Assembly (NCBI RefSeq): GCF_030253575.1
Contig: NC_080562.1
Span: forward strand, 41,393,852 to 41,457,851
Direction of reading: 5' to 3'
DNA length: 64,000 bases
From: Rhododendron vialii
Lineage: Eukaryota; Streptophyta; Magnoliopsida; Ericales; Ericaceae
Shown here: piece after piece, positions 22,740 to 34,871 of the stretch
How positions within the stretch are numbered: position 1 is the stretch's first letter
How the letters are laid out: every line of letters begins with the position of its first letter
Made by a program: the position numbers and the translations under genes
Notes under the pieces: generated by a model
Seen by the model: only the letters and a program-made list of their open reading frames with translations
Database searches by the model: none
Told to the model about the DNA's origin: nothing

Positions 22740-25361
22740 CTTACCACCAACCTGATCAAAACCTGCTCGAAGCTTTTGCATTTCTTATACAAAGCCATGT
22801 AACGCCATGGAGATGTTTAATGGAAAAGAGTAAGCACAGTTGGCTTGTCAATTTAGTGGCTAATTAGTCTAACCATTTTCTTGTCTTCTGGTCAATCGTT
22901 TTCTTACTGCCATTCGTTATTCCTCTCTTGTTTTTTTCTCCCCTTCTGGGATTAGTTTAATCAACTGGATTAGCTTGAGCGGGACACTTGCTTTTTGCTG
23001 GTACCTACTCGGAGAAAACTTTTCTAATCAGTGGTGGTTAGTGCATGATTGTGCATATGATCAGCTGATTAATCAGTACTAATAGTTAATCTGCTTCGCG
23101 ACAAGGCGTCCGCAACACTTCCATTTGGCCTTTTTTTGCAAGTGTTTGTAATAGATGTGATTTATATGGTAAAGAGCCATATAATAAAAACTACAAATGG
23201 AAAGAAATATGGATCGAGAGGGGGCTTTGGGCCATTTAGGAGTATAATTTGGCTAACATCAAATGGTGTATTTTGGAGGAAAACCCGGAAAAAAAGTTTA
23301 TTTGAAAAAGTTTGAGTGCACAAATTTAGGCGTACGAATTTGAATACAAATGTGTCAGAAAATAGTTCAATACAAGCGGATTTTGCAAAATCTAGAGGGA
23401 CTTAAGTTCTCGAACGTATTTGTGACTAAAATCTCTGTGCGTATAAATTTACAGAAGTAATATTTTCCTTGATCCTATACAATGTTTTTCATTGTGGAAG
23501 ATCATAGATCCATGAGTGTCTCATTCCATCCTCATTTGTTTTGTGAATTGATTATCTTATGCATTTTCTGCTTCTGTTTTCTTGAGGAACTGTAAAATCA
23601 ACAAAAATGATACGATCCATGACACTGGATCCATGAAAGAAACTGGACGGTCCATGAAATTGTTCATTGATCCGTCTAGACGGTCCAATTTCTTTCACCG
23701 ATTTTGTGTCATGGACTGTAACAAGCGTCTAAAATCAAAGCTAAGAATACACTTTCAAGTATTATAAGCGTTGGACTAGACAGCCAAAATGAGCCACGGG
23801 CCTTTTGTATTGGGCTTTCAACCGAAACTGATATTGGGCCAAGTTAACATACGAGAAGGCTTATCCCATTTCAGGCCTGAATTTCTTTGATGCCCCGTAA
23901 TGGCTTTGGGACATTTGATTCCCATGAAATCTAGACCATTAATTAGATTGGAAAAGAAATCTAATCACAATAGTAAGATCGAAACCATATCTAAAAAGGG
24001 AGGTTGATTATTTGATGAAAACATCGTGGTTTTTGCACTTGCATATCATATCTTGGAACCAAAATTGCCACATTTTATGGCCGCACTTACAGAATTCAAC
24101 CGGAATATCGATTTAGTAGTGAGAATATGTAATCTACATTTTAACTAACATATTTTTTTCGATAGAATTTTATTACGGTAACGATGTGGATAATAATTAT
24201 TTTCATAGAAATAGATATCGTTTTAAGTTTTTTTAATTTATAAAAAAAATATAAAAATCTTGTATTCCTTTTTGTTCTAAATATTTGATGGAAAAAACCC
24301 TTCCTTTCGTGAAGCGTAATTACATGCCCTAATGATTAGATGAAGATACAATTCATCATTTTTAATAGTTAATAACAATTGTGTGTAAATTAATGTTAGT
24401 TGAGAGAGAATTTTTTTATTTTATTTTTGATGGCGTAGCTGAGAGATTATTACCTATGGTCTACCGTTGATGGTCAATGTCTGAGTGACAACTGAATGAT
24501 TGACCCTTACAACTAGCTATGACTAATTCCATACAATTAATATGTAAACCCTACAATTAATGTCATCAATGATAATAGCTGACTAAAAATTGTTTAACTG
24601 TTAGCACAATTATAGTGATGGTAGTAGTTTTCAGAGATAAGTAGAAATATTATCGAGCGGTCAGTATTTTGAGTGACGAGCGAATGATTGATCTATACAA
24701 TTGACGACCTTAAATTGATAAAGTTTGAATGGTTAAACGATGAATTTCAAATCCCGATGATCTTGTAGTTTTTTAATTTTCAAAGGGAGGATATCTACGA
24801 GGACAACTGACCAAGTTCAATTGATTGATGTGATTAGTATAATTGAACCGACTGTTCCGCTTGATTGATGTGACTAATGTGGTTCACCGGCAACGTTTTC
24901 TAAAACAGTTTATTATCTGCCCATCCAAGTTTTTTGTTTTTTTGCAAAAATCAATGACTGTCTCCCTAAGATTGTATGCATCTATAAAGAATTTAACACT
25001 AGATTCACTAATTTCTTTTTTTTTTTTGGTTTTTCATTTGGAACAAATATGGATGCACAAGATTGCATGCATCTATAATGGTATGCAATTATATCTTTGT
25101 AACTATAGGTTGAAAAACTGTAAGGGTTGTATTTGGTTGAGAGTTTAGTTTAGTTTAGTTTTGGTAGTGGGTGAAGAAAGAAATAGAATAATAATTGAAG
25201 ATAGGAATAATGATTGGAGAGAGATAGAAAGAGATGAGAAAGTAATAATTGAAAAAATAGGGTAATAATTAGAGAAAGAAATAGGGTAATGATTGAAAAC
25301 AAAACTAAAACTAAAACTAAACGGTGAACCGAGTTTATGCCATTTCTGTGATATTTTTTAA
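22740..25361. other. Intergenic B-C, gene-free
   Basis: 22880-22980 is the conserved GT61 upstream block of gene B. A 100-bp imperfect hairpin lies at 23616-23715. The remainder (23720-25360) is AT-rich with no coding signal. 25140-25320 contains purine-rich direct repeats (GAGAAAGAAATAGGGTAATGATTG-like words). Confidence 0.5.
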
Positions 25362-25725
25362 CAGTAATGCTACACACACAGCATTTATGCACAGATTTGT
25401 TGTGGGGCCCACTACGGGTCCCACACAAATAATCCGAGCCGTTCATTAAATGTAAAATATTTTTTCAAGGGCCTCAGCAAAAAATCAACTCAATCTGATA
25501 CTTAAAGATGCTCGATTCAATCATTTAACTTTTTATTCGAATTTCAGGATAATGAAAAGTTAGATGATTAAATCAAGCACTTATAGGTATCGGATTGAGC
25601 TGATTTTTCGCGGCGGCCCTTGGAAAAATGTTTTACATTTAATGAACGGCTCGGATTATTTGTGTGAGACCCGTAGTGAGCTCGATAACAAATCTGTGCA
25701 TAAATGCTGTGTGTCCGCATTACTG
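25362..25725. mobile_element. MULE-type foldback MITE with perfect 9-bp target duplication
   Basis: Terminal inverted repeats of about 115 bp begin CAGTAATGC and end GCATTACTG and pair with few mismatches. The inner part also folds back. ATTTTTTAA flanks both ends (25353-25361 and 25726-25734). A 9-bp duplication and long inverted repeats indicate a Mutator-like non-autonomous element. Confidence 0.9.
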
Positions 25726-25811
25726 ATTTTTTAATCAGGGAACGTTGAAATTCTGCTTCCGTCCTTGGACTTTGATATGTACCAAATGTAACTAGGCAAC
25801 TGATGGTAAGT

Positions 25812-25977
25812 ATAGTTCGGGAGTACCGCCACGTGGTATTCCAAACCGAGGCGGTACTCCAAATCACTTTACAATCATACATTCTTGTGTGGGGTCTACC
25901 ACTAAGTATATGAACCTCACATAAATATTTGGCTTTAAATTGGTCCGAAGTACCACGTGACGGTACTCCCAAACTAT
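25812..25977. mobile_element. Short 166-bp inverted-repeat MITE
   Basis: Terminal repeats of about 30 bp read ATAGTTCGGGAGTACCG and its complement. They include a CCACGTGG/CCACGTGA G-box-like core at both ends. No target duplication could be fixed, so the superfamily is unknown. Confidence 0.7.
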
Positions 25978-26250
25978 TAAATAATTATTCCTGACGCGCT
26001 TCTATTTCCACCACACATTATAACATTATAATGAGGATTTTTGGGCCTTCGAACAGAGTGTGTGGTGTAAAAGGAACGTGGGTCAGCATATGGCGGTGCT
26101 GCAAGTTGTGATCGAAACTAGTAGCCCAAAAGTCTTTCCTTCTAAATAACACAGGTTCCTCTTTCTTTCTTACTGTACCTTCACAGGTAAAATTACACAC
26201 AGGTTCCGCTATCTTTCTTGATTGTATCTTCCCAGGTAAACTGGAAAGGA

Positions 26251-28162
26251 TCATCTTAGAACACGGTTTCTTCGACCCGAAGGAGCTGAGCGCCCCAGAA
26301 GTCGAAGTACTTTGACAAGAGTCTTTCTAAAACTCACAACATTAATATACATATTTTGCCGGTCGATGTATACAGCCCTGGCAGCCGTATACCCTTTCGC
26401 GAATATGGATGCTGGATTAGTAATGACAGGGTGATTACAGCCGTAAAAGGACAGGAGAGAGCTTTCCTCCGGTTCTATTTTGTACTCTATGTAATTCAAA
26501 CCCATCTCCGTAGCTGGCCCGCCAAAGTAGTTGGTTGAGGCCCAGTCTACGCCTAGCGGCACCAATTGCACCAGGACAGCCCCTTGGGGCAAGAAGAGAG
26601 CGTTCGTAAGCCCAGCTCCATGGGCGCCAACCATTACACTGGATGTGTTCACCACCTGTGCGTACTTGTCTAAATTGGACATCGCATTAGGCCTTGCGAT
26701 GACAACTTTGAAGCCTAATGCCTTCATCATGGTCACCATCTCATTTTCGTTCAGAAACCTTCTTGAACTTTGACGAGATATAAGTATCAACACCGGTTGT
26801 TCTGGCTGTGACAAATCTCGTATCTTCAGATTGTATGATTTTCTGAGGAACTGCTTGAAATCGAGCATGGAGTAACCCCTGGGGATATCAGAGGATTTTA
26901 TGGCAAGATTGCCATGGTAGTGAAGTCCAACAACAGCTCCAGGAAAGCAATGCACGCTGCCATTTGCTGTCGGATTAATAACTTTGTAGCTAGACAAATG
27001 GGACAGTATATCCTCAAATTTACCAATGAACGAAGGACTGAAATCGGTAACAATGAAGTGTAAGCGAGATTGGAAGTGGCGACTAGTGATGAACAAAGGA
27101 ATGAGTATTTCGCTGAATTCATGGAATAAGTTTCCTGCGAAGCTGCCGGATGAGAAGACTACGGCTGGGACGTTGTGGGTATATTGACAAGCTGGAGGAG
27201 TGATGTTTCCCTGAAGTATCTGGACTGGTGAAACCAAACTCATGGCCGTCTCATCTTCCTGCCGTGCATATGGACGGATTGTGCGATTGGCTTGGGGCAT
27301 ATGTTGACTGAATGGTGGATAAACGTTCATTGTATGCGTATCGATTCTCACTGGTCTATTGGCCACATAAACTTGAGTGTGAAGGTCAGTATGGCAAGCA
27401 AATCCAGTCGTTTCAATTTGGGTTTGATCTTCACCTATTAATTATGCATCCAATTCAATTGTATAAACAAATTAGGTGTAGATATGATGTCAAATTTCTA
27501 TTGTTTGAAGCCATGCTTTAAGCAATGTTAGAGAAGTATGATTATAGCTAAGCTTTTATAACATGATTAACCAGTGATATCGAATAAAGGGCAAGGTGGT
27601 ATTAGTGAGTGAATGGCATAGAGTTTAATGTGATTGGTGTAACACCTGGTCAGACATCAGAGGTTTATCTAGGTGATAAGAGGCCTAAAAATTTGAGTCA
27701 TGTTTCTAGGCTCCATCAAATTACTGGTCAGTGGTGTACGTGGGGTGGTATAGTTAACGACTCCTTTTTCTGTGCATGTATGATACTGACTTGCATTGAT
27801 GCTGAATAATGATGATGCAGAAGATTAAGAAGAAGAGGAAACCTCTCAGTAGTCTTTTGAAGTGAAAATTCAGGTGCTCTAGATCTTCTCTGCCTTGGCC
27901 AACCTTTCTGGTGCTAAGCTGTATCTTCCCTATGATTTCCAAGCAATCAAATCAACTAAGTTAATGATGGCTCAGAAAATTTTCTTTAAAGCGTAAGATT
28001 AAGGCAAATTCTGCAAATTTGAGTTCAAGAAGCATAATTACCTTGGTCTGATGGAACTACATCTGATCGTAAATCAACAGTGTAGAGCAAGGGGAGAAGA
28101 AGCAAGCAGATTAATGGAGTTGCAAGAAAAACCAGACTTCTTGGCACCTTCTAGATCTCCAT
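26251..28162 (-). pseudogene. GT61 copy C, nonsense codon at codon 4
   Basis: Three exons as in B: 28162-28042, 27929-27843 and 27434-26251, with GT-AG sites and phases kept. The first exon reads ATG GAG ATC TAG AAG. Relative to the other copies (ATG GAG AAG) it has a 6-bp in-frame insertion carrying a stop. The rest is open for about 460 codons and keeps GAHGAGLTNALFLPQGA and DHPVITNP. The next in-frame ATG is in exon 3 (THTMNV), which would remove the membrane anchor and leave a soluble, mis-sorted protein. The cysteine of DVCVA in the other copies is tyrosine here (QVYVA). The long intact frame suggests recent loss, or an upstream alternative first exon. The C-terminus differs at its end (GRRNRVLR). 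The 3' flank contains a short tandem duplication (26150-26235). Confidence 0.8.
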
Positions 28163-28384
28163 CTTCCGCCAATCTGTAATCATTCTCAAAGTAAATGTAT
28201 TTCATGCAAGCTAGTGACACCACGGAGGGGCTCTATGAAAGATTAAGTACTACTTGGCTTGTCAATTTTGTTAATTAGACACAGATTTTCTTTGTCCTGG
28301 TCCATGGTTTTCTGCAGTCTTGCTTTATTACTCTATTTTTTCTACTTTTGATTAGTTTAATCAAGTGAACAAATTGATCTCAGC

Positions 28385-29560
28385 TATTGCATATACCTGT
28401 ATACATAAATGATAGGTGCGTGTCCACGTCAGTTACCAAAGCACCTCAACTAATCTTGGAGCCTAAACGACCAGACAAACATCCACCGGCTCTGAGGATT
28501 TTTGCTGCAGTGGGAGTCGAATCTGCGATTTTTCACATTTTCGGCTACTTAACCCCTTTGACTTTAAGACTATGTCATGAATTTCTTCTCAGGATCAACA
28601 AATATCTAGGATCTGTGAGTTCTTACGATGAAGTTGGTAGAAATTTAATATGGCTCATGACGTTTGTTTCCAGGAAGATCCGACAACAAGAAGTGGTTAC
28701 ATCATTTGCTTCACAACGACCAGGGACCTCGGGGTTGCAATACAGGCCAGTGGATTTGATCATATGCTGGTACACTAAGCTGATAGGCAGTTCTTGAGGG
28801 GAAAAGTGTTTCTAATGTTACTGTTAAAGCATCCAACTCCAAACCAATTGGCAAAGAGTGGAGAGGCCGCCCAGGCTCATATACTAGTTTTGGAGGAGAT
28901 AATTAACCGATGTGGGACAAATCCCAACACTCCCCCGCATGTGCGACCCCCGATTTGCACATGGAGAGGTCAACAAAGGATCCGAAACACACGGATCACA
29001 ATGAAACAAAGTGCAACTATGACACAAACAAAGGGGAAAAGCCTCCGAAAGCCTAGCTTTGATACCATGTTAAAGCATCCAACTCCAAACCAATTGGCAA
29101 AGAGTGGAGAGGCCGCCCAGGCTCATATACTAGTTTTGGAGGAGATAATTAACCGATGTAGGACAAATCCCAATACCTTTGAGGCTTTGACCACACTTCA
29201 TTTTCTCTGAACACGATTATTAAATTTGGTTGGCAGTGTGTGTGAATCATCCTACCTGCACTTTTTTTTATCAGCTAATATCTTTAGTATCACCTTGTCG
29301 TTGAATTTTTCTCGGTGAACGGATATATGAATAAGGACCACTTCTCTTGCCTCTTATTTGGATCAAAGTCAACTGTTGCCTTCTAGAGAATGTGTGATGT
29401 TGATCATTAGCCAGATTATTTATACAAACATAGAGTTCTAAGGCTACTACTGTATTTGAAGGATGTGCATGTGTAGTATGGCTGGAGTCATTATCACTTG
29501 CTCTGAGAGAGGACTGCCCTGGTCTGTATTTGAAGGATCCTCTTGCCATTTTGCTCAACG
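28385..29560 (+). pseudogene. CNOT9 last exon and 3' flank, degenerate copy 2
   Basis: 28674-28778 matches CNOT9 exon 9 and keeps the upstream acceptor (TTTCCAG). A one-base deletion after ACAACAAG shifts the frame. The 3' UTR resemblance continues (CTAATGTTAC at 28812-28821), is interrupted by a TRIM at 28822-29175, and resumes to about 29540, matching 15840-16210. The upstream 200 bp is shared with copy 3 but not with CNOT9 itself, so copies 2 and 3 arose from one another. Confidence 0.85.
28822..29175 (-). mobile_element. TRIM (terminal-repeat retrotransposon in miniature)
   Basis: Two 108-bp direct repeats, 28822-28929 and 29068-29175, differ at only a few bases. Read on the minus strand they start TGTTGGGATTTGTCCCACAT and end GGATGCTTTAACA. 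Directly after the right repeat on that strand is TGGTATCAAAGC, one base from the standard initiator-tRNA-Met primer-binding site. The internal part is 138 bp and non-coding. No target duplication is visible. Confidence 0.9.
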
Positions 29561-29729
29561 TATGATCCCATCCAGATCCTGTGACTTAGTAAGTTTCTAT
29601 TTCATTCCCACTTCACAGTTCACCCCTCTGTGTTTGGGTACTTCCACTTCTTCCTTTATCGTTTCTTGTGCATGAGGATTGGTGGAGAGGTTAAGAAAAG
29701 GTAAAAATAAAATCATAATCCCACACTAA

Positions 29730-30880
29730 GCAAGTGAACAAATTGAGCTAACAATTGCATGCACATCTGTACAGAAACTATAAGAGCCTCTCCAGGTCGG
29801 TTTAAGTGCACCTCAAGTAATTCTCGAGCCTGGACTTAATGACCAGACAGACATCAGCCCCAATGGGAGTTGAACCTTTGAATTTAGCATTTTTGGCCAC
29901 TTAACCAATTTGCCTTTAAAACTGTCATAAAACTGTCTTGCCAACCATGGTGTAGGTTGTTATTCCCTTTTTGGTCCTTGGTGCATGGTGTGTAATCGTT
30001 GGGGTGCGGGGGTGCCAACTGCCTATTAGCTTGGTTGGGATACCCACACACCGTTGTGATGCCTTCATTCTTGGGCCTATTCAGTCTTTGTAATTTGTTT
30101 AAATTCTCTTTTTGCTCATATAAAAATGAAGTTCTTCTCAAGATCAACAAAAATCTAGGATACACGAGTTCTTCATTGGAGTTGTTTGAACGCTAATAGG
30201 GCTTATGGTTTTCATATTTTTCAGGAAGATCCGAAAACAAGGAAGTGGTTACATCAGATGCTTCACAATGTCCATGGACCTCCAGTTGTGATATAGGCCA
30301 ATGAGTTTGATCATCTGCTGGTAAACTGAGCTGATAGGCAGTTCTTCAGGGGCCTATATGGGAAAAAGAACCACTTCTCTTGGCTCTTATTTGGTCCGAG
30401 TCAACTGTTGCCATCTTGAGAATCTGTGATGGTGATCATTATACAGATTATTTATACAGAAATAGAATTGACTAGACAAGAATATTTCAAGCAGGTGGAT
30501 ATCAGGCAAAGGAGGAAAGGAGAGAGTAGCATTGCAAGTGGTTATGTGGTTGGGGGTCTTACTGCCTCAGGTTCTTGTGAGCAGAAGGAAAATGCAAAGC
30601 TTCATGCGATTGAAGGAGCAATGGTGAAACATTGTATGAGATTTTTGGCAAGAAGAGGTTGCAGAAACCAAGTCACCAGTAAGAATGTGTTTACCAAGAT
30701 AAATTTCTCCCAATTTCTTTCACGAATTCTAAGCAAGGTAACAAGTTTAGAAAAATTATTCAATGATGAATCACTTGTCTAGCGCAGCATTTGTCTTGCA
30801 TATTTCCGTTACAGTACTATTCTCTGAGACTGTTTCATGGTTGCAGAAGTAGAGCTCTTCTTGGTGTTGTTTAGTAGAAC
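29730..30880 (+). pseudogene. CNOT9 last exon and 3' flank, degenerate copy 3
   Basis: 30225-30329 matches CNOT9 exon 9 after a preserved TTTTTCAG acceptor. It stays in the original frame for 23 codons and then hits TAG. The flank matches CNOT9 downstream sequence (30370-30470 with 15990-16100, 30500-30700 with 17170-17370) and runs on into gene D's 3' flank (31000-31090 with 17690-17780). This shows that the CNOT9 end and a GT61 gene were duplicated together. Confidence 0.85.
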
Positions 30881-31274
30881 TCGAGTTCCAAAAAGAAACA
30901 TGTAAAACAAACAACCCTCGCTAGTCAAGTGTAAATGTAAACAAACTCCGTAAACATTGACTTTGTGTTGACCCTTTTTTTTTTTTTGGTTTTTGTCCTA
31001 GTATCTTATTAGTTACTCGCCTGCAGATTGAAACGTAGTAGCAACCATTTAATGTCTTATATTGCCTAACTGTCTTTCCAAACAATCCGAAGGGGTTGCT
31101 CGAGCGGCAAGTAACAGGGTTCAACTTCTATTGCCCACAAATAAACCCCTGGCCACCGGAGGTTTGTCCTGTAGTTAACTGGAGGTTTGTCCTGTGGTTA
31201 ACACAGATTCCTCTTTCTTTCTTAATTGTATCTTCAGAAGTTACAAGAAAGATTCGTCTCAAAACACTGTTTCT

Positions 31275-33030
31275 TCAAACCAAAGGGGCTGAGCGCCCAA
31301 GAAGTCCAAGTGCATTGACAAGAGTCTTTCTAAACCTCGCAACATCAATATTAAAATTCTGCTTTTCAAGGTACACATCCCTAAGAATCTCATACCCTTT
31401 CGAGGTTATGGATCCGGGATCAACAATGACAGGGTGATCTTTGCCATAAAGAGAGATGAGAGAGCTTTCCTCTGGTTCAATTTTGTACTCTATGTAATTC
31501 AAACCCATTCCTGGAGCTGGTATGCCGAAGGCTGTGTTTGCGATCCATTCTATGCCAAGCCCCACCACTTGCACTAGGACAGCCCCTTCTGGCAAGAAGA
31601 CAGCATTTGTAAGCCCAGCACCGTGGGCACCAACCAGTATGCTGCATGAGTTTACTATCTCCGCAAAATTGTCCATATTGGCTGTCAAATCAGGCTGTGC
31701 GACGATAACTCTGAAGCCCAATGCCTTTATCATGGTCACCATCTCATCTTCGTTCATAAAGACTCTTTTGTTTTTACGAGATATAAGTATCAACGTCGGT
31801 TTTTCCGTCTTTGACAAATCTCGTATCTTTAGATTGTAAGATTCTCTTAGAAACTGCTTGAAATCAAGCATGGAGTAACCTTCAGGGACTTCCATGGTCT
31901 TAATGGCAAGATTGTCATGGTAGTGAAGCCCGACAACTGCTCCCGGAAAGCAATGCACGCTTACATTTGCTGCTGGATTAATGACTTCATAGCTTGACAA
32001 ATGGGAGAAAATCTTCTTATATTTACTCATGAACCGAATTGCGAAATCGGGAACAATAAAGCGTAGGCGAGATTGAAAATGGCGACTAGTGATGAACAAA
32101 GGAATGATTATATCGCTGAATTCATGAAATATATTTCCTGTGGCTCCACCAGATGAGAAAACTACGGCAGGGTCATTATGGGTATACTCACAAGGTGGAA
32201 GGGGGGAGATGTTTCCCTGAAGTATCTGCACTAATGATACCGTTCTCCTGATCCACTCATCTTCCTTTTTTGCATATGGAAGGATTATTCGATTGGCTTG
32301 GGGCATACCATGATTGAATGGTATATGAACCGTCATTGTAAGTGTATCGATCCTTACTGGTCTACTGGACACACAAAGTTCAGTGTGAAAGTCATAATGG
32401 CAAGCAAATCCGGTCGCTTCCAGCTGAGTTTGATTTCCTCCTATATGTATGCATTTTTAATTCATTGGAGAAACAAATTAGACATAAATATTATCTCAAA
32501 CTTTTATTGTTGAATCCATGTTTTGAAGCACATTGAGAGAAGGGTGACTATACATAATCTCATGGCCATTAACTATGCAAATCAAATACAAGGTGGTGTT
32601 AGTCATGAGCGAATCACCAAGGATCATGTTATTAGAGATTTCCCCTTGTAACTATGATTATAGACTTACCGTAATGTTGAATAATGAAAATGCAGAAGTA
32701 AAAGAAGAAGAAGAAACCTTTCACTAGTCTTTTCATGAGAAAATGCAGGTGATCTTGATGTTCTATCTGAGTCGCACCTGAATGTGTTTTCTTCCCTGCC
32801 ATATCCAAGCAAAATGATATTGACCAAGTCAATGGTGGGTGAGAAGTTGCTCTATCAAACATTGATTTAGGAAAAGCTTGCGAATTCGTAGAGTTGAAGA
32901 AGCATAGTTACATACATTGATTTGATGGAACTACGTGGGATCCGATTTCGACAGTGTAGAGCAAGGCGAGGAGAAGCAAGCAGAAAAATGGAGTCGCGCC
33001 TAAAACCAGACTTCTTGGTACCTTCTCCAT
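31275..33030 (-). CDS. GT61 glycosyltransferase, copy D
   Basis: Three exons, 33030-32916, 32795-32718 and 32440-31275, encode 452 residues. The start is MEKVPRSLVLGATP and the anchor FFCLLLLALLY. The stem ends DHLHFLMKRLVKG. The GT61 domain has HCFPGAVVGLHYH, FMNEDEMVTMIKALGF, GAHGAGLTNAVFLPEGA and DHPVIVDPGS. DHPVIVDP (not DHPVITNP) and the acidic residue after HGAGLTN set D, E and G apart from A-C. Exon sizes and phases match E. It is expected to be a Golgi-resident glycosyltransferase. The intron before the last exon is only 277 bp, against 1.73 kb in E. Confidence 0.92.
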
Positions 33031-33286
33031 CTTCCGACAATCTGAAAACCTACTCATAGTTTTTGCATTAACTTTGACATGCATGAACAACCATGGTGGT
33101 GCTCAATATATGTAAGATTTAAGTATACGTTGGCTTGTGTTTTTTGCTAATTTGACTTCGCATTTTTTTATTATTCTGGTCCACGTTTTTCACTGTCATG
33201 ATTCATTCCTGTCTTATTATTGTTCCCCTTCTCCGATTAGTTTATTCCAATGAACACCTTGAGCGCAAGAAGTGCCACACACACAC

Positions 33287-33745
33287 GGCTCCAGCTGAAA
33301 ATCGAACGTGGGTAGGGCCAGATCATAATGCGGTGAAGATTAATGTGGACGCAGGTGATAGCTCCCCTAGAATCGCTGAAGCACTTGCACTTCGTGACGG
33401 TATGAACCTGGGTATTACTATGAGCCTGTCAAGAGTTATTATCGAATCAGATTTGGAGTCGGTTGTTGGAAGTTGCCTTACGGCAAAAGAACCGCCTACA
33501 GATATTGGTGTTTTGGTGCATGGTTGCATAGCTCTTAGAGAATCTTTTATGTCTTGTGTGTTTAAATTTGTCAAACGCGATTGTTATCGAGCCGCACATA
33601 ATTGTGCTAAGAAGGCTTTTTCTCGTGGTTCATTCGACCTGTGGACAACCATCTTGCCCTCATGGGGTCTTCACTTTCTGATGTTTAAACTTTTTGCATA
33701 CAGATGAATAACACTAATCCCATTTTTTCAAAAAAGAAAAGAAGG
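33287..33745 (+). mobile_element. 5'-truncated LINE insertion, RNase H end
   Basis: An open frame reads RTWVGPDHNAVKINVD, then AEALALRDGMNLG, VIIESDLESV and CYRAAHNCAKKA. This is the RVT_3 RNase H-like domain at the end of many plant LINE ORF2s. The segment between the first Asp and the Glu is missing. It ends with an A-rich tail. The orthologous sites upstream of E and F run directly from the CACACA stretch to TGTTATTCA, so the insertion is bounded by comparison. The ORF starting at 33198 includes host sequence and is not the native start. Confidence 0.7.
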
Positions 33746-34284
33746 ATATATGTTATTCATGAAAACAGAGTTATGGGAACAACTTACAAGCACCTCGACC
33801 AGCTTTTGAAGTAAACGACGGGACAAATCTTTAGTTGCCTCAAGAGCTTTATTTTATTTTTTCTTTCTGGCGGAAGTCATACCTACAAGTATGTAGGAGA
33901 AAGTCTAGTATTTACTGTCATGATCCCACTCGAGTCTCGACCAACCCTTGGAGTTGTTAAAAGCATATATATTTTTCAATTTCTAGAGAAACACTTTTTA
34001 ATCTTGTGGTGTGTACTATGTATGTACGTATGACTTTTAATAGTTGATTCAGAGATCCAATTTTCTCGGCATTGTTTCTGAACATAAACAGATGGTTAAT
34101 CTTGTGTTTATGTATGTAATATTGTGAAGAACCCTAGAAACTAAATGTGAACAGGTGGAGAAATTTGCAGGGTGGGTTGCGTGATCTCTTGACTCATTGC
34201 TTTCGCATTGGGCTTCGGGACATCACCAGTTGACTAATATCAAATGCACGATTTCTAAGAGATCTGGCCGGCAACTGTCATATT

Positions 34285-34400
34285 CCCTTTTTTCTTTTCT
34301 TTTTTTATCGACAAAAGAAAATATAGTGATGAAACTCGTAAGGATACATCGAGAGAGGGGAGGCGAGAAACATCCAACCAAAGGTTGAATGAGAGGGAGA
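34285..34400 (-). mobile_element. LINE 3' tail upstream of gene D
   Basis: Poly-T then TATCGACAAAAGAAAATATA and a short GA-rich stretch. The same sequence with the same left flank (GATTTCTAAGAGATCTGGC) occurs upstream of E (42705) and F (45603), so the insertion predates the D-E-F duplications. Confidence 0.65.
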
Positions 34401-34871
34401 AAAAGACAACAGTAAGAAGCAAACTACATGGTAAATTAAAGTATGGAGCTCCTAATTCATTCCAAGCATCTCTTGAAATCTTCGACAGAATATGCATCCA
34501 AGTTATGTCTTCCTTTCACCCGAAGAGCAGTCCAAGTTTTAATCATATCTTATCCATCCGATAATCCCTATCAACCAAAGCATTGTTGTGTGGAAAACTG
34601 TCACTGTAACACAAACCCTCCACCCCCATCACTTGATCACATATACCACAATAATTTCACCACTACCACCACACTTCCACTTTTTTACCACCATTGACAC
34701 CACACCTCATCCCTACCACCTCCGCCTTCCTTTTACCATAACAACCAACACAAACACTTCATCGCTATGACAATCAAACCGCAACATGCAACTCTAGCAT
34801 GACTACAACTCCTCCACCACCACTCCGATTTTTTCAAGGTTTGAATAGCCATTAGTTTATATGGTTTGACC

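Noticed and set aside
28387-28797. 136-codon ORF between genes C and D
   Set aside because: It runs over the degenerate CNOT9 exon in a different frame and has no recognisable domain.
30426-30782. 118-codon ORF resembling a short frame at 17117-17323
   Set aside because: Both are parts of the duplicated CNOT9 3' flank. The similarity is explained by DNA duplication, and the reading frames differ in length and have no family match.
33198-33707. 169-codon ORF as a host RNase H gene
   Set aside because: The RNase H part is a truncated LINE end with an internal deletion. The first 30 codons are GT61 upstream sequence.
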